A DNA stretch of 64,000 nucleotides from Gracilibacillus timonensis (GTDB lineage: Bacteria; Bacillota; Bacilli; Bacillales; Amphibacillaceae): contig NZ_FLKH01000011.1 in assembly GCF_900086715.1 (NCBI RefSeq), positions 124,001-188,000 on the forward strand, read 5' to 3'. How positions within the stretch are numbered: position 1 is the first letter of the stretch; each line of letters opens with the position of its first letter. The position numbers and the translations under genes were made by a program. A model generated the notes under the pieces. It was not told the origin of the DNA, made no database searches, and saw nothing but the letters and a program-made list of their open reading frames with translations. Shown piece by piece: positions 41,605 to 50,090 of the stretch.

Positions 41605-42456
41605 TTATACTAGACTATTGTTAAAAGTGTTCCAATTTTCTTCTATTTGTTCTGTATTCGATTCACCGCAGTAAATCAATAAACGATGCTTATATCTTTC
41701 TATTTGTCCTTGCTCTTGAGTCCACTCTCCACTGATGCATCTACTTGGAGAAATACCGAGCTGATCGTCTACCCTCCAAGTAACAGGGTGTTGTGGGTTA
41801 TCTTGATGGTTCATCATAGCAATTCCAGCCCAGTTTTTGCGATTTTCAATGGGCATACTGACGGCAACCCAATTGGCGGGCTTTGCTTCAGCTTCCTCGT
41901 TTTCCAATCCGTAACTGTTAATTGCTCTGCCACCCAGTTCTTCTCTGAATGGCATACGCAGAAACAGCCCACCGGCTATGTGTTGACCAAAAGTAAGTAA
42001 TGTTTCAGCTCGTAAAGACCAAACAAGATCTAATTCGTATTTATCACGATGGTCGGTAAATGTCCAAATTTGTTTTTCTGTGATCATGTGCGTTCCATCG
42101 GGCGCATGCCATTCCGTTTCTACTTTCCATGATGCTCTATTTTCTTTTAGGACTGGTTCAGATAATGGCTTAGGGCGAATGGTACCATCGTAACCACCTC
42201 TTAATCCTTCTTCCCAAAATCCAATATTATTAATATTATTGAATCCACAATAAAGCCCATGCTGCCATGGATGGTGAGATGGAGCATCCTCTGTTATGAC
42301 TCCCACACCATCTGGTGAAACAATAGGATGAATGTATGGACGCTTGTTCGTTTTTGCATGTTGTGTAATTATAGGGGTACGTCCATTCTGTCGGTAAATA
42401 TGAATGGTTTGTTTGGAACTTTTTGCTTGCAACATATTGAATTCAGTACGTTTCAT
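41605..42456 (-). CDS. PmoA/DUF6807 family protein
   Basis: 283 residues from the ATG at 42456 (GGAGGTGATTCAC upstream). Motifs of the family are KRPYIHPIVSPDGVGVITEDAP, SHHPWQHGLY and NWAGIAMMNHQDNPQHPV. The predicted fold is a beta-sandwich. These proteins repeatedly accompany Gfo/Idh/MocA oxidoreductases in carbohydrate clusters, but the reaction is not established. Histidines in HHPWQHG may bind metal or substrate. Confidence 0.8.
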   Translation of the reverse strand: MKRTEFNMLQAKSSKQTIHIYRQNGRTPIITQHAKTNKRPYIHPIVSPDGVGVITEDAPSHHPWQHGLYCGFNNINNIGFWEEGLRGGYDGTIRPKPLSEPVLKENRASWKVETEWHAPDGTHMITEKQIWTFTDHRDKYELDLVWSLRAETLLTFGQHIAGGLFLRMPFREELGGRAINSYGLENEEAEAKPANWVAVSMPIENRKNWAGIAMMNHQDNPQHPVTWRVDDQLGISPSRCISGEWTQEQGQIERYKHRLLIYCGESNTEQIEENWNTFNNSLV

Positions 42457-42481
42457 GTGAATCACCTCCTTAAGTGATCGT

Positions 42482-43591
42482 TTATTGGGATTTAAATATA
42501 GGTATTTTTACGATTTCGCCATTCTTCATTGCCGATTCATGCGCGCATAGTCCTGCGCAAGTCCAATTTGCTGAGGTGAGAGCATTTGGGAAAGCATCTC
42601 GTTCTTCAAGAATGCTACTAATAAACTCATGTACTAAATGTGGGTGAGATCCACCATGACCACTTCCCTGTGTAAAAGATAGATGTTGATTTTCTTCCGA
42701 ATCATATACTCCTTCTGTTGTATAACGCTGAATAGGTTCAGGCAGAAAATGAGCGTAATCTGGTATGTTAACCCTTTTAGGCTTTTCTCCAGTGAAGACT
42801 ACGGGATCTTCAGCTTCTAATTGCTGCCATTCAAAACTTTTCTTGTCTGCATAAACATCAAAACTTTCCACATATTCACGAGAAGTTTCAAATAGTGACC
42901 TGGTTACTTCCATCGCCAGATTAGAATCTCTTAACCTGAATAATGCGGACTCTACTGCAAAGGGTGAACCATATTTCGCCGTTAAATGATCTGCTATGTT
43001 TCCTGATCCTAAACAGGAAACATACTCTACTTCTTTGTCAGTTAAAGCTAATAAAGGGCTTACAGCGTGAGTAGCGTAATGCATAGGAGGAAGTCCTTCC
43101 CAGTAACCTGGCCACCCTGCCATTTCTTGTTGATGTGCTCCTCTTAAAAATTGTATGCGCCCGAGTTCTCCTTTATCTCGAAGCTCTTTCACGTATAAAA
43201 ACTCTCTTGTTTGGACAGCGGTTTCCATCATCATGTAATTTTTCCCATGCTGTTGCTGTGCTTTCACAATTTGTTGGCATTCTTCAATTGATGTAGCCAT
43301 GGGAACTGTACATGCTACATGTTTTCCCGCTTTAAGAGCAGCAATGCTTTGCTCTGCATGTAAATGTATTGGTGAGTTAATGTGAACGGCGTCAATATTG
43401 TCATCATGAATTAACTCATCAAAATTTGAATACCTCATTTTAATGTCAAAATGATCACCTATACTTTGGAGATTTTTTTTGTTCCGTTGACAAATAGCAT
43501 ACATTTCGGTGTCTGGATGATCACGATAGATGGGGATGAATTCAGCTCCAAATCCTAGTCCGACAATAGCTATGTTCAGTTTCTTTCTCAA
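42482..43591 (-). CDS. Gfo/Idh/MocA family oxidoreductase
   Basis: 369 residues with a TTG start (AAGGAGGAATTTGA upstream). The N-terminal Rossmann domain (IAIVGLGFGAEFIPIY and AVHINSPIHLHAEQSIAALKAGKHVACTVPMA) and the C-terminal beta-sheet domain are complete. The usual EKP lysine motif is replaced by TVPMA, so the catalytic lysine is missing from that place. It is first in the three-gene operon, behind a copy of the 39-nt motif. Confidence 0.88.
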   Translation of the reverse strand: MRKKLNIAIVGLGFGAEFIPIYRDHPDTEMYAICQRNKKNLQSIGDHFDIKMRYSNFDELIHDDNIDAVHINSPIHLHAEQSIAALKAGKHVACTVPMATSIEECQQIVKAQQQHGKNYMMMETAVQTREFLYVKELRDKGELGRIQFLRGAHQQEMAGWPGYWEGLPPMHYATHAVSPLLALTDKEVEYVSCLGSGNIADHLTAKYGSPFAVESALFRLRDSNLAMEVTRSLFETSREYVESFDVYADKKSFEWQQLEAEDPVVFTGEKPKRVNIPDYAHFLPEPIQRYTTEGVYDSEENQHLSFTQGSGHGGSHPHLVHEFISSILEERDAFPNALTSANWTCAGLCAHESAMKNGEIVKIPIFKSQ

Positions 43592-43651
43592 TCAAATTCC
43601 TCCTTCGTGTTGGATTTTTATCTCACTATTAATCTAGTGAATAAATGATGG

Positions 43652-43690
43652 AAAGTCTATGTGATATCACGTTACTTTATTTAGATTTTT
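43652..43690 (-). promoter_or_regulatory. 39-nt conserved operator-like motif, copy 1
   Basis: Upstream of the Gfo/Idh/MocA gene by 61 nt. It matches the segment at 47099-47137 at 36 of 39 positions, in the same orientation. The core on the minus strand reads AAAGTAACGTGATATCACAT, containing the palindrome GTGATATCAC. It is probably the binding site of the XylR-like regulator encoded at 47238-48398. Confidence 0.7.
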
Positions 43691-43705
43691 GAGGATGACT
43701 AATAA

Positions 43706-44533
43706 TCAACCCTTAACACCACCTAAGGAAATCCCTTTTACGAAAGATTTTTGAACAAAGAAATAGAGTGCTATAATTGGTACTGCAATCAATACAGCGG
43801 CGGCCATTAAAGGTCCCCAAGCTGTGCTTTCTGTTTGCTGAAATTGTTGCAGGCCAATTTGCAAAGTGTATTTCGAGGGGTCACTTAGGTAAATTAATGG
43901 TCCCAAGAAGTCATTCCACGAAAACATAAATTGAAATAACGCAATCGTTAATATAGCAGGCTGGCATATCGGAAGCATAATTCTGAAAAAAATCCCGAAC
44001 TCGGAACAGCCATCAATACGAGCGGCATCCTCCAAACTGTTAGGTAATTGTTTGAAAAATTGTCTCATTAAGAAAATGAAGAAAGGCATACCAAACCACA
44101 AGGGTAATATAAGTGGTAATAATCCACCTACTAGTCCAAGTTGAGAAAATAATAGAAACAAAGGTACCATCGTTACAGGGAATGGAATCATCATCACAGC
44201 CAATGTAATAACAAAGAGGGTGTCACGACCTTTCCATTTTAACCTTGCTAAACTGTATGCCACTATTGGGCAAGAAACCACAACTCCCAGTGTAGATAAT
44301 CCAGAATAAATTAAAGAATTTTTAAAGTAAGTAAAAAATGGAATCATGGTAAGAGCATCATAATAATGTTGCCATTCCAATGGATTTGGTATTAGAATGG
44401 GTGGGTAACTAAACAATTGCGTATTAGGTTTTATGGATGAACTAAACATCCAGAAAAAGGGAAGCGCGAACAGTATTCCAGCTAAACTTATAAAAAAATA
44501 GGTTAATACTCTTTTTAATTTTTTATTCTTCAA
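43706..44533 (-). CDS. carbohydrate ABC transporter permease, MsmG/MalG type
   Basis: About 275 residues, taken from the TTG at 44533 because AGGAGGG lies 9 nt upstream; the longer frame would run into the preceding gene. Six hydrophobic segments and the EAA loop EDAARIDGCSEFGIFFRIMLPICQP are seen, with the family ending GGVKG. It is the partner of the permease upstream and of the binding protein. Confidence 0.88.
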   Translation of the reverse strand: MKNKKLKRVLTYFFISLAGILFALPFFWMFSSSIKPNTQLFSYPPILIPNPLEWQHYYDALTMIPFFTYFKNSLIYSGLSTLGVVVSCPIVAYSLARLKWKGRDTLFVITLAVMMIPFPVTMVPLFLLFSQLGLVGGLLPLILPLWFGMPFFIFLMRQFFKQLPNSLEDAARIDGCSEFGIFFRIMLPICQPAILTIALFQFMFSWNDFLGPLIYLSDPSKYTLQIGLQQFQQTESTAWGPLMAAAVLIAVPIIALYFFVQKSFVKGISLGGVKG

Positions 44534-44546
44534 TTTCAAATCCCTC

Positions 44547-45485
44547 CTAATCATCACCTTGATAGAATACCCATCGTTTAGACGATTTTAATATAATTAA
44601 AGTGATAACCATGATAAGCACGAATAGAATCCAGGCCATAGCCGAAGCATATCCCATTCTCATATATAAAAAGGCGTTGTTATATAAATACATGCTATAG
44701 AACATTAGTGAATCAGCTGGCGAACCAGTGCCGGATGTTAAGGTGTATGGTAGTGTGAATTCTTGTAAAGCATTGATTAATCCCATTACTACATTAAAAA
44801 AGATAACTGGTGTTAAAAGCGGGATGGTAATATGCCATATTTTCCGAATAGGATTGGCGCCATCTACTTCAGCTGCATCGTAATACTCTTGTGATATATC
44901 CTGTAAACCAGCAAGATATATTAGAAACGTGTTTCCGATGATCCACAAAGACATCATGACTACAGAAGGTTTTGCCCAAGTAGGATCGCCCAACCACCCT
45001 GGCCCTGCTATTCCAACTAAATCTAAAAGGTAATTGACTAAACCAAATTGTGCTTCGAGTAGCCATTGGAATAAAATAGCGACGGCAACTGCTGGGACTA
45101 AGGATGGAATGAAAAATAGTGTTCTAAATATTCCTTGACCTTTAATTCGCATATTGAGTAATAAAGCGATCGAAACGCCTGTCACGACAGCCAAAGGGAG
45201 CTGCATCAAAGCATAAAAGAAGGTATTGCTGATTCCTGTCCAAAACATTGGATCGTTAAATAATTGTATATAATTACTTAGACCAACAAATTGAGAAACA
45301 CCAGAGATATTGTAATTTGTAAAACTGTAATACATGGAACTAAGCAATGGATAGAAATAAAAAACACTTAATCCAATAAGCCATGGGAGTGCAAAGATAA
45401 CTCCATATTTTGAACGTTTTCTTTCTATGGTACTTTTCACTTTTGTTTTAGTAGCTTGCTTATTCTTTAGTGAAACTGACTTCAT
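44547..45485 (-). CDS. carbohydrate ABC transporter permease, MsmF/MalF type
   Basis: 312 residues with six membrane helices and a basic N-terminus. Motifs: LPWLIGLSVFYFYPLLSSMYYSFTNYN and EAA loop YDAAEVDGANPIRKIWHITIPLLTPV. It sits between binding-protein and MalG-like genes in the same operon. No ATPase gene is present here, so a shared MsmK-type ATPase elsewhere must energise the system. Confidence 0.9.
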   Translation of the reverse strand: MKSVSLKNKQATKTKVKSTIERKRSKYGVIFALPWLIGLSVFYFYPLLSSMYYSFTNYNISGVSQFVGLSNYIQLFNDPMFWTGISNTFFYALMQLPLAVVTGVSIALLLNMRIKGQGIFRTLFFIPSLVPAVAVAILFQWLLEAQFGLVNYLLDLVGIAGPGWLGDPTWAKPSVVMMSLWIIGNTFLIYLAGLQDISQEYYDAAEVDGANPIRKIWHITIPLLTPVIFFNVVMGLINALQEFTLPYTLTSGTGSPADSLMFYSMYLYNNAFLYMRMGYASAMAWILFVLIMVITLIILKSSKRWVFYQGDD

Positions 45486-45515
45486 TGTGAACCCCCCATA
45501 CTATTTCGATGTGTG

Positions 45516-45541
45516 AAAAAGGGGAAGATTCCCCTTTTTTT
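45516..45541 (-). terminator. hairpin between the binding-protein and permease genes (attenuator)
   Basis: Perfect 11-bp stem AAAAAGGGGAA / TTCCCCTTTTT with a 2-nt loop, directly after the binding-protein stop. With a T run on the minus strand it should stop part of the transcripts, giving more binding protein than permease. Confidence 0.8.
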
Positions 45542-45542
45542 G

Positions 45543-46868
45543 TTATTCCCTTCTGGCTTCTTCCTGATCAATGGCGTTATTAATGGTTTCATTAATTCTA
45601 TCCAAGATTTCTTGAGGCGTACCTTGCCCATCAAGAACGAGATCAGGTGCTTTCGCTAATTCATCCCACATCATATTTCCAGCTAATACAACTGGTCGGT
45701 GCTTCCCATTTGGCAATACATCTAAGAATGGCTGATGATTTGGAATGTCGCCAAATAATTCCTCGTTCACTTCCGGAATCACCGAATATTCTCCCTTAAT
45801 TTCTTTGAATCTTTGCCCCTCTTCTGTAGAACTAAGCCACTTTACAAATTCCCATGCTGCTTCCAAACGATCTCCTTCTACTCCCTTTGGTATAATGAGT
45901 GCTCTTCCCCCTAAAAAAGTCGTGAAGTCATCGCCAGTCGGAGTAGGGATATAGGAAACTCCGTAATTCAAATCGGGGTTGTACTCTGCTATTTGTTCCA
46001 TAATCCAGTTACCTTGTACTACCATAGAAACTTGCTCACTGATAAACGGGTCTTGTGCTTCGCTTCCCTCTGAATTTGCAAAACTTAGTACATTTTCCGC
46101 ACCTATTTCGGAAGCGAAATCAGTCATCCACTCCAATGCCTCTACCACTTTAGGATTGTTTGCGGTCACTTGGTTAGAATCGTCCACAAATTCGCCCCCA
46201 AAAGACCAGCCCCAAGAATATAACCAGCCCTCTCCAAGCCAAGGAATCAGCCCATACTGTGTAAACCTACCATCTTCTTCTTTCGTTAGTTGGAGTGCTG
46301 CCTCCTCTAGTTCTTCTATGGTCGTAGGTGGATCTTCAGGATCTAGTCCTGCCTCTTCAAAGTGATCCTTGTTATAATATAATGCCCTTGAAGTACCGTC
46401 ATATGGCAGGCCTAAGATATCCCCTTCAAAGGTTGATTCCCCCCATGCCCAATCGTAGTAAATATCTTGATTAATCCCATCCCGTTCTGCCAAATCGTTT
46501 AGTAAGGTTAATGAATCCATATATTCTGCAATTCCATAACGGCTTGCCAACATCACATCTGGTGGATTTCCTCCTGCAACTGCAGTAACTAGTTTAGAGG
46601 AAACAGAATCTCCACCATCAGCAGCTACATATACTGGTTCAACTTCTATATCTGGATGTGATTCATTAAACGCGGCTACGGATTGTTGGATTTCTTCACC
46701 ACCTGGACCTACTTCCCAATTATGCCAATAGGTTATTTGAGTCACATCATCTTCAGACTGCTCACCATTCGTGCCGCTGCCTTCTTCAGTAGAACAACCA
46801 ATGATAAAAAATAAAATAAATATGGAAAATACGAGTGATAGTAAGCGCATACAATTAGGTTTAAACAT
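45543..46868 (-). CDS. carbohydrate-binding lipoprotein (SBP_bac_1, MsmE type)
   Basis: About 441 residues from the ATG at 46868 (AAAGGAG upstream; a second ATG lies two codons earlier). The lipobox is IIGC. The extracellular domain is SBP_bac_1: ITYWHNWEVGPGGEEIQQSV, VMLASRYGIAEYMD, LPYDGTSRALYYNKDHFEEAGLDPEDPPTT and MVVQGNWIMEQ. It binds an oligosaccharide or glycoside. A roughly 370-nt upstream region carries copy 2 of the conserved motif and short direct repeats. Confidence 0.9.
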   Translation of the reverse strand: MFKPNCMRLLSLVFSIFILFFIIGCSTEEGSGTNGEQSEDDVTQITYWHNWEVGPGGEEIQQSVAAFNESHPDIEVEPVYVAADGGDSVSSKLVTAVAGGNPPDVMLASRYGIAEYMDSLTLLNDLAERDGINQDIYYDWAWGESTFEGDILGLPYDGTSRALYYNKDHFEEAGLDPEDPPTTIEELEEAALQLTKEEDGRFTQYGLIPWLGEGWLYSWGWSFGGEFVDDSNQVTANNPKVVEALEWMTDFASEIGAENVLSFANSEGSEAQDPFISEQVSMVVQGNWIMEQIAEYNPDLNYGVSYIPTPTGDDFTTFLGGRALIIPKGVEGDRLEAAWEFVKWLSSTEEGQRFKEIKGEYSVIPEVNEELFGDIPNHQPFLDVLPNGKHRPVVLAGNMMWDELAKAPDLVLDGQGTPQEILDRINETINNAIDQEEARRE

Positions 46869-47061
46869 TTTCATTTCTCCTTTGTAATGTATACTTCTTG
46901 TCATATGATCTCTCGATAAGACGTAAAATTGCTTGTTAAGTTACCTCCTTTCTCCCGTTTGTTAAAATTCCCCTTCTGTTGATGTGTTTGATTATTTCAT
47001 TACCTGGATTCAGAGTGAGATATAAAATCTGAATGGAATGCCGAATATCTTAGCTCGTAGT

Positions 47062-47092
47062 GTAGGTAATTAACGCAAGTATAGGTAATTAG
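47062..47092. repeat. direct repeats TAGGTAATTA in the binding-protein promoter region
   Basis: GTAGGTAATTA at 47062 and ATAGGTAATTA at 47081, 19 nt apart. They lie just before the 39-nt motif. AraC-type regulators often bind direct repeats about two helical turns apart, so these are candidate half-sites. Confidence 0.45.
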
Positions 47093-47098
47093 CAATTT

Positions 47099-47137
47099 AA
47101 AGTCTATGAGATATTACGTTACTTTATTTTGATTTTT
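47099..47137 (-). promoter_or_regulatory. 39-nt conserved operator-like motif, copy 2
   Basis: 231 nt upstream of the binding-protein start. It shares 36 of 39 positions with copy 1 (43652-43690); the differences are at motif positions 11, 17 and 32. A further partial match (TTATTTAGATTTTTT) occurs near 47207. A common regulator for both operons is the simplest explanation. Confidence 0.7.
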
Positions 47138-47237
47138 CGTATTGGCATGAAGCCTTATTTATTTCTGACAGTCAGTTGAATATACGACATGTGCGAATTT
47201 ATCTTATTTAGATTTTTTTGTTAAAAATGTAGATTTA

Positions 47238-48398
47238 TTAGTTGGATTTTCGATATTGGCCTGGAGTTAGTCCTGTTTTTCTTTTAAAAAGTACATTCAT
47301 ATACTCGAAATGCTTGAATCCAATCTTTTCAGCTATTAAAGATAAAGGTAAGTCTGTTTCAGATAGCAATTGTTTCGCAAGATTTACTTTCACTTCCAAT
47401 ATTTCCTGATGAGGAGTTCTCCCTAGTGCTTTTTTAAATCGATTATCCAGCACACTTCGTGAAACAAGGACGTGTTTCAGGATATCTTCGACCTTAATAT
47501 CTTCATAAGCATGGCTTCGAATCATTTGGATAGCTTCTGAAACCAGTTCATCCTCTACGGTGACAACATCAGTAGATACTCGTGTTAATAGTGTGATTGG
47601 GGAAAATAGCTGCAGCTCTGGTTTAACCTTTTCTCCAGCCATCATCAAATCTAAAATTTCCGCTGCTTTATATCCTGTGTTTAGTGTGTCTGGAACAATG
47701 CTAGATAAAGATGGATCAGAAAGGTTACAAAGCAGCTCATCATTATCTACTCCTATGACTCCTGCTTGATAAGGTACAGCTATATCAGCGAGCTGACATG
47801 CTTCTAGTAATTTTTGACCTAAGATATCATATGAAGCCATAATTCCAATTGGCTTAGGTAATGTTTTTAACCATTGAGCCATATCTTCCCTATCTTTAGT
47901 CCATGAGTTGTTCCGATTGGATTCGAAAGTATGGCAGTCGAAACCTTTGCTTTTCACATAATTCATAAAAAAATGGTACCTTTGTCTAGCCCAAGGGAAC
48001 TGCATTTCACCACAAAAACCAAAATGCTTAAACCCTTTACTAATTAAATGCTCGGCTGCCATGGTAGCAATGGCTTGATTATTGGTTTCAACACAAGGTA
48101 GCTGAGGTAAAAATCGATTTGCACTCACATCGACAGTTGGGAGATTAATGTCACTTATAATGGAGGCAATTTCTTTCGTTTCTATTCGTGCAATAATTCC
48201 ATCACCTTTCCAGTTTTTAAGCCAGCTAAGATCTGTATGGTCTCTGCTGTGTTCTCCTAAATATATCGACCAGGGACGATTCTCATTCAAGTAAGACTTG
48301 ATTCCTCGAAGTAATCCTCTTGCATACTCATTGGATGTTTCGATAATAAGGGCTACATGATAGTTCGGTTTTTTTGTGTGATTTGTAAGATAATTCAT
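47238..48398 (-). CDS. XylR-like transcriptional regulator (LacI-type sensor plus AraC DNA-binding domain)
   Basis: 386 residues from the ATG at 48398 (AAAGGTGGAAATT upstream). The N-terminal two thirds are a periplasmic-binding-like sensor (VALIIETSNEYARGLLRGIKSYL, SKGFKHFGFCGEMQFPWARQR, VIGVDNDELLCNLSDPSLSSIVPD). The last 100 residues are an AraC helix-turn-helix pair (VEDILKHVLVSRSVLDNRFKKALG and SLIAEKIGFKHFEYMNVLFKRKTG). The architecture is that of E. coli XylR. It likely senses the sugar imported by the adjacent ABC system and activates both operons. Confidence 0.9.
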   Translation of the reverse strand: MNYLTNHTKKPNYHVALIIETSNEYARGLLRGIKSYLNENRPWSIYLGEHSRDHTDLSWLKNWKGDGIIARIETKEIASIISDINLPTVDVSANRFLPQLPCVETNNQAIATMAAEHLISKGFKHFGFCGEMQFPWARQRYHFFMNYVKSKGFDCHTFESNRNNSWTKDREDMAQWLKTLPKPIGIMASYDILGQKLLEACQLADIAVPYQAGVIGVDNDELLCNLSDPSLSSIVPDTLNTGYKAAEILDLMMAGEKVKPELQLFSPITLLTRVSTDVVTVEDELVSEAIQMIRSHAYEDIKVEDILKHVLVSRSVLDNRFKKALGRTPHQEILEVKVNLAKQLLSETDLPLSLIAEKIGFKHFEYMNVLFKRKTGLTPGQYRKSN

Positions 48399-48826
48399 AA
48401 TTTCCACCTTTGATTAGTTATTTAAAGAATTAATTCCTTACTTTAAAAATTTAAAAGGTTAATAATCCGCTTTCAATAATGTTTTTTGATATTTCAATTG
48501 CTTATTAGCAAATAGAAAAGAAACAATAGGAAGGATGATTGCTTGTCTTGTTTATCAATCAATAGCTATGATGATTTTTGGAGAGTAGATTGTTTATATT
48601 TGTTGAAGTATTAGCAAATTTTCCTCATTTTATAAAATCATTCCTTTCTATAATTAATGACCAAAGAACAATAGAAGCTGTGTCAGTAATACTACGAACG
48701 TGGTAAAATTTTTTTAATGGTTAATTGGTTTACCTAGTTTATAAAATACTACAATCGAGAACTTAATTCAATGTTTTATTCTCAATTGTATTGGTTACTT
48801 TGATTAGATTGGAGGTGTATTTTACT

Positions 48827-49243
48827 ATGAATGAAAACTTCATTGGAGTCGGGGATCGTTTATTGGATCGAATGAATGATTTAGGGCTAAAACAAGTGGA
48901 TGTATCTAAAGCTACTGGTATTTCTAAAAATGCAATGAGTAATTATGTGAGCGGTAAAAGAGTTCCTGACACTGTAGGAATATACAAACTTTCCAAATTT
49001 CTTTCTGTTTCCATCGAATGGTTACTTACTGGAGAGGAACAGCCTATTATAAAAGAAAAAGCTTCATCTAATGAATTTCAAATATTGGATAGAATACGCA
49101 AGCTATCAGATTATAATTTAATGAGGATTATGGGATACCTTGATGCATTGCTAACTATAGAAAAAGAACATAGTGAAAAAAACGTGTTATCTAATTCGCT
49201 GTATGAAGAAGAGGCTACAGAAAATGGGGGAGAAGAGGCTTAA
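48827..49243 (+). CDS. XRE-family transcriptional regulator
   Basis: 138 residues from the ATG at 48827 (GGAGGTGTATTTTACT). An HTH_3 domain occupies residues 5-65 (RLLDRMNDLGLKQVDVSKATGISKNAMSNYVSGKRVPD and LSVSIEWLLTGEE). A helical acidic tail follows (EFQILDRIRKLSDYNLMRIMGYLDALL). It resembles CI-type or stress-linked small repressors. It is not visibly linked to a phage or toxin gene. The 428 nt upstream (48399-48826) show no gene. Confidence 0.85.
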   Translation: MNENFIGVGDRLLDRMNDLGLKQVDVSKATGISKNAMSNYVSGKRVPDTVGIYKLSKFLSVSIEWLLTGEEQPIIKEKASSNEFQILDRIRKLSDYNLMRIMGYLDALLTIEKEHSEKNVLSNSLYEEEATENGGEEA

Positions 49244-49376
49244 TTTTAATTCCTTTTGGTAAACTTATTAACCATGTATGATTTTACAATAAAGTTTAAA
49301 GCAAAAAACCATTTCCTTATTTTAAAAGTGAATACTTAGTACTGTAATAGAAAATGGAGCGAAAATAAGAAATATG

Positions 49377-49763
49377 TTATCTTTTCCAAATCCCAGCGCT
49401 GCATGGCTTAAGACCACAACGCTTATAAAATGCTTGGTGTTTTTCTTGGAATGTTGCTGAAACATGATCTAGTTTGCGCAAATTCGCTTCTTCTAACAAC
49501 CTGCGTACCAGCTTGACACCGATACCTTTTCTCTGGTAATCGGGATGAACGATAATGTCTTCCATATAACCGTGTAAATTACCAGGACTGGAAACATAAC
49601 CAAACGCTATGAGTTTACCTTGATGATCTCTGACTGCGCCCCAAAAATAAATGTGATCAAGTAGTTCAGGGTATAATTGGTCGTGACGATCCCAGCCTAC
49701 AGATTCCCTTAAATCAGGAACTTCACTCTTTGAAATATCTGAATTTATTTTTACATGATACAT
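49377..49763 (-). CDS. GNAT-family acetyltransferase
   Basis: 128 residues with the acetyl-CoA signature IIVHPDYQRKGIGVKLVRRLL and the following FYKRCGL block. The ATG follows GAGGAGTGATCTATC. The substrate is unknown. The 327 nt beyond it (49764-50090) contain the divergent promoters and nothing else that I can support. Confidence 0.85.
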   Translation of the reverse strand: MYHVKINSDISKSEVPDLRESVGWDRHDQLYPELLDHIYFWGAVRDHQGKLIAFGYVSSPGNLHGYMEDIIVHPDYQRKGIGVKLVRRLLEEANLRKLDHVSATFQEKHQAFYKRCGLKPCSAGIWKR

Positions 49764-50090
49764 GATAGATCACTCCTCTTTATGCCATGCAGCCTCTTCC
49801 ATGTACACCTCATGGCATTAACTCTTTTTAACACAAGTATACAACAAAAAGCGCTATAAAACAGAAGTAGTTTTTAAAGTCTTAAAGCACGTTTAACTCC
49901 GTGATGATAGCGCGTAAATGATAGACGAAAAAACTCTTACTTCACCATATCTACACGGCTTTCCATGTATAACCCAACCCAATTTAACAAAGAATAACTC
50001 GGAAGGTATACTTTTTTACCACAGTTGTGTCAATTATTGTTCTTTCGATATTTCGGTTAGCGTATTACACTGACGATAAGGGTGATAAAC

